From Planctomycetota bacterium (GTDB lineage: Bacteria; Planctomycetota; Planctomycetia; Pirellulales; Thermoguttaceae): 9,945 nt of DNA. Below the pieces are notes generated by a model, which did not search any database, had not been told where the DNA came from, and saw only the letters and a list, made by a program, of their open reading frames with translations. The translations under genes were made by a program, and so were the position numbers. This document shows, in pieces, positions 1-8,600 of this stretch (position 1 is its first letter; each line of letters starts with the position of its first letter). The stretch is from positions 1 through 9,945 of the forward strand of contig JAMOAF010000693.1 of the NCBI GenBank assembly GCA_023621895.1. The letters run 5' to 3'.

Positions 1-2
1 AA

Positions 3-68
3 CTGATCGCGAAGGTGGCGGCAGTGCGCGCGGAGGCCGCAAACAGGCCAGCCAAGCTGAGTGAATAG
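3..68 (+). CDS. C-terminal end of an unidentified protein (partial)
   Basis: Reading frame 3 is open from the window edge to a TAG at 66-68 and encodes 21 residues of alanine-, lysine- and glutamate-rich helical sequence ending in AKLSE. The composition is like a genuine protein tail, whereas frame 1 stops at once and frame 2 reads a glycine/arginine-rich string. No family can be recognised from so short a piece. It may be a chance open frame in GC-rich DNA. Confidence 0.35.
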   Translation: MIAKVAAVRAEAANRPAKLSE

Positions 69-350
69 GTGGTTTAGGGGGGGCTGCGCGCGAGGAAATC
101 GTGCCCCGGCCGCAGCGCGCGCACGGCGTGTGGGCCAACTCGGGGGCCGCGGGGGACCAACGCATCGGCGATTCGCCGAATGCGGCACCATTTCTTCGTG
201 GGGGGTTCGCCGTTCCGCACTTCGCCGAACCATAAATCAACAGATCGCTTGCCCGCCAGGTGCGCCAGCCCCTGGCTGCTGATGCAGGTGTTCCTGAGCC
301 AGACCTGGACGAGCTTGCCAGGCGAGGCTATCGCGTGATCCGACTGGCCC

Positions 351-1010
351 CTACCCACCCGATGGGAACTCCCGCAAGGCGGATTCAAATTCCCGCAGCG
401 CCACGCTCGAACCGGCTTGCCATGCCCGCTGGATGAACTGGGGGATCAGCCGCCGAACGGGCAGTTGGGCAAAGTGCAGGCTATCGACGCTTTCCCTGTA
501 CTGCCGACCATCGAAAACGTAAATCCACAGCGAGTCGTCCCGGTAGATCCATAATTCCGGGACGCGGAGCGGCTCATACTCCTCGACATTCGTCGGCGAC
601 GTGGTGTCCACTTCCAGGGCCAGATCCGGCGGAGGGTCGGTCTCCAGATCGATTCGCTCCTTGCCCAAGACCGCCCCACGGTGCTCGATGTAGAAGCACG
701 CGTCCGGTTCAAGACCAACCTGGCCGATGCGCTTCAACGTGATCGGATGGAAACTCTGCCAGTCACGTCCCGCGTGCCGCAGGAGGGCTTTCACAAGGTC
801 GGAGAGAGCATCGGACTTGTTGCCGTGTCCTGGTAGAGGCGCCATGACGCAAATTTCCTGCATTCGGGCGTCGTAACGGATCTTGACCGCAGTATTGTCC
901 TGGCGCTTTTCGAGAAGCTCCTCATAGTCCGCCCAGGTCTGGTGGCGGAGGATGATCTCGCATCCAGGAGACAGGTTGACTCCCGCACTTGTGATCGTCA
1001 GATAGACCAT
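351..1010 (-). CDS. Uma2 family (DUF820) endonuclease-fold protein
   Basis: A 219-residue protein of the Uma2/DUF820 family, which has a PD-(D/E)XK nuclease-like fold and is abundant in cyanobacteria and planctomycetes. Its cellular role is not established. Visible family features are the N-terminal TWADYEELLE helix (25-34), the strand with EPD (101-103) followed by FYI, the core DPPPDLALEVD (125-135) holding the presumed metal-binding acidic residues D129, E133 and D135, and the VPELWIY segment (150-156). The usual basic residue after the core is not obvious in SPTNVEEYEPLRVPELW, as in the cyanobacterial-type subgroup. The length is normal for the family. The start is ATG at 1010 and no strong Shine-Dalgarno is visible. 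It stands alone, divergent from the methyltransferase gene, and looks intact. The family assignment is firm; nuclease activity is inferred from the fold only. Confidence 0.88.
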   Translation of the reverse strand: MVYLTITSAGVNLSPGCEIILRHQTWADYEELLEKRQDNTAVKIRYDARMQEICVMAPLPGHGNKSDALSDLVKALLRHAGRDWQSFHPITLKRIGQVGLEPDACFYIEHRGAVLGKERIDLETDPPPDLALEVDTTSPTNVEEYEPLRVPELWIYRDDSLWIYVFDGRQYRESVDSLHFAQLPVRRLIPQFIQRAWQAGSSVALREFESALREFPSGG

Positions 1011-1066
1011 CGTCGACTCGCATCAAGGGCCAGCGGCGAGCAGGCGCGGACGCGCCTTCCACTGGC

Positions 1067-1095
1067 ATCGTAACACGCGGTCCACGGGCCGACAA
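1067..1095 (-). promoter_or_regulatory. Candidate sigma70-type promoter for the Uma2 gene
   Basis: On the - strand there is a -35-like TTGTCG (1090-1095) and a -10-like TACGAT (1067-1072) separated by exactly 17 bases. Each box matches the consensus at 4 of 6 positions. It lies about 57 bases upstream of the Uma2 start at 1010. It is plausible from spacing and placement, but such matches also arise by chance. Confidence 0.33.
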
Positions 1096-1241
1096 GCCAG
1101 CGTACCTCGCAACAAACACCCCAGTCGGCGGAGCCCACCCTTGAGCCATTGACCGGCTGGGGATTGGATGCCTGGGTTTGCCATGCTCTTTTCGCAACGC
1201 CCGAAGTATCCGGGGCTATTCGGCAGCGGGAGGTGATGCTG

Positions 1242-1247
1242 TAGAAT
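1242..1247 (+). promoter_or_regulatory. Candidate -10 element upstream of the methyltransferase gene
   Basis: TAGAAT, 5 of 6 matches to TATAAT, lies about 46 bases before the GTG start at 1294. The region 16-18 bases further upstream offers only a poor -35 (TTCGGC). It is a weak call based on the -10 box and its position in the divergent intergenic region 1011-1293, where I see no gene. Confidence 0.28.
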
Positions 1248-1293
1248 CAGAAACCATGGACGTTTCGCTTGGCAGATTGCAGGAGACGCTGAC

Positions 1294-2055
1294 GTGGCGC
1301 AATGGTACGAGACGCTCTTCGAAAACTACGGGAAATCCTACGACAAGGAGCCCTTCACGCAGGGAACCCCGGGCGAAGTGGACTTCGTTGAGCGGGAATT
1401 GAACGCCGATCGCACCAAGAGGATTCTGGATATCGGTTGCGGCACGGGCCGGCACGCCATCGAGCTTGCCACGCGAGGCTACCGCGTGACCGGACTGGAC
1501 CTCTCGGAAGGCCAGCTTCGCCTCGCCCGGGAGAAGGCGGCCAACGCCGGCGTTGACGTGGACTTTCAACGCCGCGACGCGACGCAGCCGCACTTTGACC
1601 AGGAATTCGACGCGGCGATCATGTTCTGCGAAGGCGCGTTTCCGCTCATGGAGACCGACGAGAAGAACCACGCCGTTCTCAGGCACGCTGGCGCCGCACT
1701 GCGCACGGGCGGCAAATTGCTCCTGACAACGCTCAACGCCCTCTTCCCCCTGTTTCACTCCGTCAAGGACTTTCTTGAAAAGGGCGGCTCCGGCACGGCG
1801 ACCGGCAAATTGGCGTTCGATCTGATGACGTTCCGCGAACACGCCGAGTTGACGTTTACCGACGACGCCGGCCAATCGCGGACGGTCGAGACCAACGAAC
1901 GCTATTACACGCCGCCGGAGATGCGTTGGCTGCTACAGACGGTTGGATTCGCCAAGGTGGACATCTTCGGCTGCCGCCTGGGCGCGTTCAGCCGCGACCG
2001 AGCGCTTGCGCCCGACGATTTCGAGATGCTTGTGATCGCGGAAAAGGGAGCGTAA
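1294..2055 (+). CDS. Class I SAM-dependent methyltransferase
   Basis: A 253-residue cytoplasmic methyltransferase with the Rossmann-type fold (Methyltransf_25/11 group). Motif I is ILDIGCGTGRH (44-54), with the glycine-rich SAM loop at 46-53. The acidic residue binding the SAM ribose is D69 in the GLDLS strand end. D95 in RRDAT is the adenine-side residue of motif III, and the FDAAIMFCEGAF stretch (105-116) is motif IV. The C-terminal part, with YYTPPEMRWLLQTVGF (204-219), is typical of the small-molecule group. The substrate cannot be read from sequence. The start is GTG at 1294, chosen because AGGAG at 1281-1285 lies 8 bases before it and the N-terminal WYETLFENY matches the family's usual beginning. 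It is divergent from the Uma2 gene and convergent with the thioesterase gene. Length and motifs are complete. Confidence 0.9.
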   Translation: MAQWYETLFENYGKSYDKEPFTQGTPGEVDFVERELNADRTKRILDIGCGTGRHAIELATRGYRVTGLDLSEGQLRLAREKAANAGVDVDFQRRDATQPHFDQEFDAAIMFCEGAFPLMETDEKNHAVLRHAGAALRTGGKLLLTTLNALFPLFHSVKDFLEKGGSGTATGKLAFDLMTFREHAELTFTDDAGQSRTVETNERYYTPPEMRWLLQTVGFAKVDIFGCRLGAFSRDRALAPDDFEMLVIAEKGA

Positions 2056-2103
2056 CGCGCCGATCCCCAACCATTTCCGCCGTGCCCTGGATGATTCCTG
2101 GGC

Positions 2104-2119
2104 GCCGCCAATCGGCGGC
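2104..2119. terminator. Small GC-rich hairpin between convergent genes
   Basis: GCCGCC and GGCGGC form a perfect 6-bp stem around the loop AATC, 49 bases after the methyltransferase stop and 87 bases after the thioesterase stop on the other strand. The position suits a shared terminator. No T-run follows on either side, so intrinsic termination is doubtful. The rest of 2056-2205 shows nothing else I can name. Confidence 0.2.
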
Positions 2120-2205
2120 CGGAAATTCACCGCTCTCGGGGCCAGGCTGGCCTCGACCGGCCGGGAAAAGCGGGACCACCGTGAGAGTGAGAATCCTCAT
2201 CGCGG

Positions 2206-2625
2206 CTATTCACCAGCAGCGGACGCGGTACGGTTCCGCTTCCGGCCGACGCGCCGCTCGAACCGGCTCTTGTCAATCACGGCCCTGACGTGCGTCCCTC
2301 GGGCGACCAGCTCGTGGCTGTCGCGGGCTTCAAAATCCAGCGTGATCTTGTTGCCTTCGACGGCGGTGATCGTCGCCCGGGCGACAAGCGTGTCGCCGGC
2401 GGGCGTTGCCGCAAGATGCTCAAACTGGAAGCCCACGCCGACCGAGACCTCCCCCGGATCGAGATGCGGGCGGATCGCCTCGTAAGAGGCCGTCTCCATC
2501 GCGTACAGCACCCACGGCGAGGAGACGACCGCCGGTGCGTCCGGCTTGCGAAACCGGACCAGGTTCTCCGTAACAACACGATGACGGTATTCGCCGGCGA
2601 CGCCCGGCACAAGGCTGCTCTTCAT
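2206..2625 (-). CDS. FlK-like hotdog-fold acyl-CoA thioesterase
   Basis: A 139-residue single-domain hotdog protein of the fluoroacetyl-CoA thioesterase-like (FlK) family, expected to hydrolyse an acyl-CoA in the cytoplasm. Family features from the chosen start are the opening MKSSLVPG, S36 within SSPW, E44 in METAS, H70 in FEHLAATP, and the closing GTHVRAVIDKSRFERRV strand and helix. S36, E44 and H70 have exactly the spacing (8 and 26) of the FlK triad Thr42, Glu50 and His76 as I recall it, with Ser replacing Thr. The physiological substrate is unknown; most family members are not fluoroacetate-resistance enzymes. The start at 2625 is preferred over the upstream in-frame ATG at 2676 because family proteins begin with this MKxxLxPG motif and the extra 17 residues run towards a palindromic repeat. 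Neither start has a good Shine-Dalgarno. It lies 102 bases downstream of the HzsA-like gene on the same strand, probably a separate unit. Confidence 0.78.
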   Translation of the reverse strand: MKSSLVPGVAGEYRHRVVTENLVRFRKPDAPAVVSSPWVLYAMETASYEAIRPHLDPGEVSVGVGFQFEHLAATPAGDTLVARATITAVEGNKITLDFEARDSHELVARGTHVRAVIDKSRFERRVGRKRNRTASAAGE

Positions 2626-2685
2626 GGCAAGATACAAGGACGATCGTACAAGGGACCAGGGGAGCGAGAAACCCATTCCACCATG

Positions 2686-2723
2686 TTAACCCGAAGCGCC
2701 GGCGAGGGCGAGCCCCGCTTCGG
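2686..2723. repeat. REP-like extragenic palindrome
   Basis: The sequence begins TTAACCCGAAGCGCCGGCGA. It contains an 8-bp perfect inverted repeat, CCGAAGCG (2691-2698) against CGCTTCGG (2716-2723), around a 17-base loop. It sits 4 bases after the HzsA-like stop codon (2728-2730). The motif resembles palindromic intergenic repeats that I recall as common in Pirellulales planctomycetes, here with a shortened right arm. The hairpin could act as a transcription terminator or mRNA-end stabiliser for the large - strand genes, although no U-run follows. Confidence 0.5.
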
Positions 2724-2727
2724 CCGC

Positions 2728-5541
2728 TCAAGGCGAGCGGGGTACGTACTGCATCGATTGCCAGTACGCCTGATCGGTCTGGTAGGGATCGATCGCGGCG
2801 TCGGCCGCGAGGTCCTTGGGGAGAACGCCGAACAACTGCATTTGGCGGATGTAATAGCGGTTCGGCCGGAAGCCGGGTATGTCGAAGCGCTTCTCCACGT
2901 GCATTCGCCGCGAGGCCTCCTCGACCCGCGCCAGGATCGCGCGGTAATCGGCATCATCCTTATCCCCGAACACCGCCCGGCCGCAGAGTTCGAGTCCGCC
3001 GGCCGATTTGGCCAGCGGGGCGCGCAGGAACAGCGAATCGGCCGGCCGGTCGAGATTGCACATCGCCTGGTAGAGCGGCGCTTCGCCGAGCTGGAAGTAG
3101 GCCAGGTGCCGGATCAGGATGATGTCGTCGATCTGCTCCAAGAGCGGCTGCGGCGGCTCCTGCTTGCCGAATTGAAAGTAGAACGCGTCCTTCTTCACGT
3201 TGCGGTACGACTGTTTCGTCGCCTTGTGGCATCCCGCACACCGGTTGATGACAATCTCGTCCGGAAAATCCACGGGAAACATGCCGCTTCCCAGACAGGC
3301 ATAGGTCCCGCTGTAGGTCGCGCCCGAGTCGATCCAAGCGCGGATCGTCTGCCGCTCGCGGCCGGAGAGGTCCACGCCAAAGTGGGACTTGTCCAGGCAG
3401 GCCATCAGCCGGCTCGCCGAGCTGCCGATCGTCCGCGGTGGACGGTTCCCGTGCGTGTTGCGGCCGTCGACGACCAGCGACTTGCTGAACATCGTCCAGT
3501 AGGCCGTCGAGTAGTAAGGCGTGCGGTCGCCGGAGAGATTGATGCCGCCCTCGTGCCGGTCGTGGTTGTGGCACTCCGCGCAGTGGCGGTCGAGAATCGG
3601 CTGGATGTCGCGGGGAAAATCGAGCACGTCGCGGAGGCCTTCATAAGCCTCGATCCGGCTCGGAGGCCGTTTCATTGCCTCCAGCAGGCGGATGTCGCGC
3701 AGATGGGGCGCGCGCGTCCGCTGCTCGTGGCACCCCACGCAGGAGGTCGTTTCGCCCGGCTGAACCGTGACGAAGCTCTGCATCCGCTTGACCGACATCT
3801 CGTTTTCGTCCAAGGCGACGAAGAACAGCGACCGCAGCGCCGGAGCTTCGAAGCAGGCCGAACCATCGGCCTCGACCGGGACGGTGCCCAGCACCCGCTG
3901 TAGCGTGAACGAGCCGCCGACGGTCAGCGGTTCCGATCCGCCGGAGAAATTCGTCGGCTTGGGGAGCTGTTCCAGCACGAGCAGCTTCTTGATCTCTCCC
4001 CGCTCGACGCCGGCCATGTTGCGGCCTTCATAGATGTCGGACAGAACCAAGCGCCCGGTCCGCTGCTGGGGGGTGAAACGGCTCGGAATGATCACCTCGC
4101 GCCGGCAGGCGCGGAGGGGGCGCGGTTCGTGGCACTGCCACCGCGCGCCGGCCTGGTCCGGCCCGTAAATCAATTCCGCCCGGCCTTCTCCGGTCAAGAA
4201 ATGAATCCCCTTGGCGTCCGCGACCAAGAACAGGTCTTCCGCCAGGGGATAGGGATCGCGGTAGGCCGCCGCGCCCACGCGCCGGGTCATCTCCATGTCG
4301 TCCGGGCCGCGGCGCGGGTCGACAATCGTGACATATCCCATGTGTTCGGCCATGCCGTGTCCCGGCGAAAACGATGCCACGATCTTGTTCGAGCCGGGTA
4401 TCGGCTTGGCGTCGATCATCACGTAGCCCGGATACTGATTGCCGAAATAGACCATCACGCCGGTCCCGTCGGGATTGACCGTCCAGAGGTGATGGAACAG
4501 CAGTTGGTTCCGGTCGACGTATTCCCACCGCATGTAGAGCACGCGGCCATCGGGCAGCATCCAGGGCGTGTTCTCCTGCTCCGCGTTGTTGGAGATCATG
4601 CGAATCTCCGTGCCGTCCGCATTGCAGCGGTACAGCGTGGCAACCTGCGTCTTCCAGCACGGCACAAACCGCCGGCAACGGCTCGAACAGAAGACGATCG
4701 AGCCGTCGGGCGCATAGACGGGTTCGATGTCGTTGTCCGGCCCATCGGTAAGCTGCCGCAGGTTTGTGCCGTCGACATCGATTTCGTAAAGGTGATAGGC
4801 CGTTGTCCCTCCGCGGCGATACGAAAAGAGAATCTTCTGGCCGTCATAATGGACGCACGGGTCGCGGACGCCGCCTTCGGGATCGTCCAACAGCACGGTC
4901 AGCTTCCGCGTCCGCAGGTCGAAGCGGCAGAGTCGCCCGCCGTCGCCGAAGGCGTACTTGAAGTAATCGAGCGAGCCGGGCGTGGACGCGGGCGCGTAGT
5001 GCCCCGCGTGGCCGTCCGAATAATGTCCGAAATTGCCGTACCAGTGGTCCGTCCCCGGCACCCGCTGGGCAAAGATGATCTCGTCGCAGCCGGCGAGCGG
5101 TCCGGCCAGCGCCCGATCGCGCAGCTCGAACGGCTTCGGACGCGGCGGCCCGGGCGCGCTGGACAACAAGTTTTCCTTCGATGGCAACGGCAGCCCGGCG
5201 ACGGCCAGCGGGTCGAACGCCGGCTGGCCGGACACCGACCGGAGCACCACGCCGGAAACATCCGTCTTTTCCCGGACCGCTAGAGACACGCCGCCACCCC
5301 CTTCGTAATGCACGATCCTGCCCGCGACCAGCCTGGCCCCGTTGAAAATCTTGGGCTTGCCGCCGTCGTCGATCGTCACGCTGGTCACCGCCAATCGGGC
5401 ATCGGCGGTGAAGTCCTTCAGTCCCGCGGCAGATGCCGGTCCGCCGACCGCGGGCAGGCAGAGGATTGCCGTCCAGGCAACTGCGGCCCAAAGGGCGCGC
5501 TTGCGGCGTTTTTCAATCAGGGCCGACGTGCGGGCAATCAT
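2728..5541 (-). CDS. HzsA-like exported beta-propeller protein with three CXXCH motifs
   Basis: A 937-residue exported protein resembling hydrazine synthase alpha subunits (HZS_alpha middle-domain family). It has a basic N-terminus and a hydrophobic signal segment (about 16-39, likely cleavage near ASA-A). The first conserved block, DEIIFAQR..DHWYGNFGHY, spans 153-174. TolB/PD40-like propeller repeats (about 225-460) include VHYDGQKILFSYR, YAPDGSIVFCSSR and MLPDGRVLYMRW. Cysteine-rich positions are C285, C289, C295 and C306, then C470 and C479. Heme-attachment-type CXXCH motifs lie at 601-605 (CVGCH), 654-658 (CAECH, followed by GGINLSGD as in planctomycete cytochrome-like domains) and 768-772 (CAGCH). 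The C-terminus has the FRPNRYYIRQMQ block (891-902) and looks complete. The start is ATG at 5541, with GAGGAG (5551-5556) 9 bases upstream; the in-frame TTG one codon earlier is less likely. It is probably a periplasmic heme protein co-transcribed with the gene ending at 5640. Substrate and redox role are unknown, and hydrazine synthesis is not implied. Confidence 0.87.
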   Translation of the reverse strand: MIARTSALIEKRRKRALWAAVAWTAILCLPAVGGPASAAGLKDFTADARLAVTSVTIDDGGKPKIFNGARLVAGRIVHYEGGGGVSLAVREKTDVSGVVLRSVSGQPAFDPLAVAGLPLPSKENLLSSAPGPPRPKPFELRDRALAGPLAGCDEIIFAQRVPGTDHWYGNFGHYSDGHAGHYAPASTPGSLDYFKYAFGDGGRLCRFDLRTRKLTVLLDDPEGGVRDPCVHYDGQKILFSYRRGGTTAYHLYEIDVDGTNLRQLTDGPDNDIEPVYAPDGSIVFCSSRCRRFVPCWKTQVATLYRCNADGTEIRMISNNAEQENTPWMLPDGRVLYMRWEYVDRNQLLFHHLWTVNPDGTGVMVYFGNQYPGYVMIDAKPIPGSNKIVASFSPGHGMAEHMGYVTIVDPRRGPDDMEMTRRVGAAAYRDPYPLAEDLFLVADAKGIHFLTGEGRAELIYGPDQAGARWQCHEPRPLRACRREVIIPSRFTPQQRTGRLVLSDIYEGRNMAGVERGEIKKLLVLEQLPKPTNFSGGSEPLTVGGSFTLQRVLGTVPVEADGSACFEAPALRSLFFVALDENEMSVKRMQSFVTVQPGETTSCVGCHEQRTRAPHLRDIRLLEAMKRPPSRIEAYEGLRDVLDFPRDIQPILDRHCAECHNHDRHEGGINLSGDRTPYYSTAYWTMFSKSLVVDGRNTHGNRPPRTIGSSASRLMACLDKSHFGVDLSGRERQTIRAWIDSGATYSGTYACLGSGMFPVDFPDEIVINRCAGCHKATKQSYRNVKKDAFYFQFGKQEPPQPLLEQIDDIILIRHLAYFQLGEAPLYQAMCNLDRPADSLFLRAPLAKSAGGLELCGRAVFGDKDDADYRAILARVEEASRRMHVEKRFDIPGFRPNRYYIRQMQLFGVLPKDLAADAAIDPYQTDQAYWQSMQYVPRSP

Positions 5542-5550
5542 CAAGGAAGA

Positions 5551-5556
5551 CTCCTC
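5551..5556 (-). promoter_or_regulatory. Ribosome binding site of the HzsA-like gene
   Basis: GAGGAG on the - strand lies 9 bases before the ATG at 5541, a strong anti-Shine-Dalgarno match that fixes this start. The 98-base gap (5542-5639) to the upstream gene shows no convincing promoter, which favours translation from a shared transcript. Confidence 0.7.
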
Positions 5557-5639
5557 TGTTTCGTGCTGGTGCTGGAAATCAAAGCCTCACTGGGAGGGCG
5601 GACAACGGACGGCAACCTGCCGCGACAAGCATATCCGCC

Positions 5640-8600
5640 TTACTTCCGCGGAACCGCCGGCGTCTCGCCCCCTGGATTGCGACTGGGCGTCGCCGACTTT
5701 TCGGCGGGCGGCGAGTCTTCCATCATCGCCACGTCGTCGAACCAGGCCGTGCCCGCCATGTCGCGCAACAGCAGGTAGATGTTGACGTTGCGAACAGGCT
5801 TTTCAGGCTGGATCACCAGTTCGCCCACCTGCCATTGCGTCGTGCCGGCGGGAAACGCCTTGTGCTGGCCGTACAGCGGCGTGCCGTCGGTGTAGTAGAT
5901 GTCGACGTAGAGCGCGTAGCCGCGGCCGGGTTCGCCGACCACGTTCTCCGCGCGGCTGGCAACGCGGACCAGCACCGGGGCCGGACGCTTCTGGTTCAAG
6001 GTCACGGACTGGCTCACCTGGGCGCGGCCGGTGCGTTCCGCGTTGTGCAACCGCAGCGAGGCACTGCCGGAGCGGGCTGCCGCAGTCTCGATGCTGAAAT
6101 TGCCCGAACCTCCCCAGTCGGTCAGCCCCTTCTCGAACCCCGGGTTCTTCACCAGGTTCGCCGCGGGCGGAATACACAAGGCGGTTGCGGCAGCGCGGGC
6201 CGTATGCTCGCCCATCACGACCTCGGTAGACAGTTCCATCCGTCCGGCGTGCGGCGCGCCGCCGGGCGCCGCCACAATGCGAAGCGTCTTTTCCTCTCCC
6301 GGCTGAAGACTTGTCTCTTGAGGCGCCGGAATCTGCCAGCCCGGCGGGACGCCCACGCTGATCCGGGCCTTTTCCTGCCGCGCTAGATTGTTGCGCACCG
6401 TCACCGCCAGCGTCATGGCCCCCGTCTCCGCGCTCGTTCCCAGCGAGGCAAGGCTTACCTCCAGGGGCGGCACAACAGTCAACTCGCGGGTTGATCGCAC
6501 GGGAACCGAGCGTCCCTCGGGACCCAAAAACACTTCCCCGACCAGCTTGACGCGATCGCCGGCTTGGGCGTTGTTGCGAATGCGGAGCGTGGACCACCCG
6601 CCCGGGCCAACTTCCAGGTGAGGGTCCGCCGCTTCGCCTTCCACCCGCAAGCGAGTTCGAACCGGTATGTCCTCGCGCGGCGAGACCACCGCACGGACCG
6701 GAACGGCATCGCCAACGGCAACATGGGAGGGAGCCTCCAACTCGGGAGGCGAGAGACCGAGGGCGGCCAGCGTCGCCGCCCCTACATGATCTTCCACCGT
6801 GTCGACATCGCGCAAGACCCGGCGGCAGCCGGCTGCCGCCTTCTCTCCGTCAATCCACTGCCGCAGGGCCGTGGTGCGGGCGCCGATGCCGAGCAGTAAG
6901 TCGCGGGTATGCTTACCAGATAGGTCGCCAAGGACGGCCTGCCGGGCAGCCTCGAGCGCGCCATTCAAGGCTTGGGTCTCCGCGGCCAGGCGGTCTCGCA
7001 TCGCGCGAGGAACCGGCTCGTACCATGCGCTGAACCGGGCGTTGTGAACGTAGTCGTCGCGGAACCGGTCGCCAAGCGTGATCGAAGCGATCCGCAGCGT
7101 TCCGGTCAGGTCGGCGCCCATCTCCGGCTCCAGGTGGATGGCCCGCACCGGATGCCCCGGCGTGATCGTCAGCTCGAAGTCCTGGTAGTCATAGGTGCCT
7201 TTGGGCAGGTCCAAGTTCCCGTTTTCGGAATGGCTGAAACCGGGGCTGACCCACGCCCAGCGCGCCCGGACGCGCAGCGGGCCCTTACCCTCGAGATTCT
7301 CGCCCGCGGCCCGCACGCGTAAGGTCACCGGGGCCGCCTCGGGCTGAAACAGCATCGCCCACTGCCAGGCCGACTGCCGCCCGCGGCCGTCGCTCCGGAA
7401 CACCATCCGCTGTCCCTCGCCGGCCGGCTCGCGGAGGTACGCGCCGCCCTCGGCCGGATGCCAGGAAACGGCAAGCGGCGGCTTCTCTGCGTCCACCTCG
7501 CGCATCTGAATCCCGCGCTCCACGGCGTCGCGCGCTTGCGCCAGCCGCCAGGCGGCGGCTTGCGCCGGCGTGCTCAAGCAGAGCAGTCTGACGCCGTCGC
7601 CTTCCACATCCAAATCAAGCTCCAGCCGGCCGGCGCTCCGCCGCGGCTTGACGGCCTCCCCGACGATCAGTTCCGCGCACTCGACCGTTTCGACGTCCAG
7701 CCGCAGGGCGGCCGCGTCAATCGTGATCGTGGTAGTCCGGGGTTGGGCGTCCTCGTTGAGGAGCGTCAACCACACGATGCCGTCGCCGCCGGGGCCGAAT
7801 CGCTCCACGAACACGCGCTCGTGCGACGACCGGGCGTGGGTAATCGGCTCCCAGCCAGCAACCGCTAGGGTCTGCACCAGCGGCATGTACTTGCGGAACA
7901 GGTCGCGGTCGCGCTCGTAGTAGCGCGGGTGGTCCCAGTATCGTCCGCCAGGCCCCAGGGCGCTGGTGAACCAGTCGAAAAAGCCGGGAAAGACTCCGTA
8001 AGCCACGGCGCGCTTCATGAACAGCTCGATTTCGTCGCGGCCGTACACCTGCTCGTAATTGCCCTTCAGCAGGGTGACCACCGGCTTGTGGCGGCTGATG
8101 CTCCGCACGTAGTTGAACGCGTCGCGCGAAATCCGCAGCCCCGTCTCCGCGCCGAACACGTCGAGCCACGGAGCCACGAAGAAACTCGCGTGCAGCGCGC
8201 CGTTCATCACGGAAATCTGCCCCCGCGCGCGGAACGACTCGGCGGCCGCACGGGCAAAGGCGCACGAATCGAAGTGGTTGTTCAGTAACGCCTTTTTCGC
8301 CACCGGGTCCCAGAGCGGCGGCGCGGCGGAGTGCCGGAAGTGCTCTTCGCGGTAGTTCAGTCCCGTCGAGAGGCCGTCGTAGCCGAAGCCGTCCAACTCG
8401 CCGCCGGACTGTGCCCGCATGCTGTCGGTGCGCTGGGCCGCCCGCTCAAGCAGCATTCTGCCGTAGGGTAGAGACGGTGCCATGTTGAACTGGGCGATGA
8501 TGTGGCCGTAGGCCTGGGTCTTGCGGATGTCGGGGTGGCCCTGGGCGTCGAACAGCGCAACGGCCGGGAACATTCCCTCTTCGCCCGTCGTGCGGCGGAA

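Noticed and set aside
165..232. Repeated TTCGCCGA motifs and the near-palindrome ATTCGCCGAAT
   Set aside because: The units are short, irregularly spaced and of common GC-rich composition. They do not form a convincing repeat array or operator.
74..388. 104-codon open frame on the - strand in the left intergenic stretch
   Set aside because: It overlaps the 3' end of the Uma2 gene, and its basic, proline-rich translation matches no family I know. It could be a remnant but cannot be supported.
2290..3903. 537-codon open frame on the + strand
   Set aside because: It lies antisense to the HzsA-like and thioesterase genes, crosses both of them, and has arginine/valine-rich low-information sequence without domains. 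It is a product of GC-rich third positions.
4129..5283. 384-codon open frame on the + strand
   Set aside because: It is entirely antisense to the HzsA-like gene, whose propeller repeats and CXXCH motifs prove the - strand frame.
2728..5541. Evidence for anammox metabolism
   Set aside because: HzsA-like proteins occur in many planctomycetes that do not do anammox. No partner subunits are present, so the function was not transferred.
5433..6386. 317-codon open frame on the + strand
   Set aside because: It spans the ends of two real - strand genes and the gap between them, and its sequence is arginine-rich with no recognisable domain.
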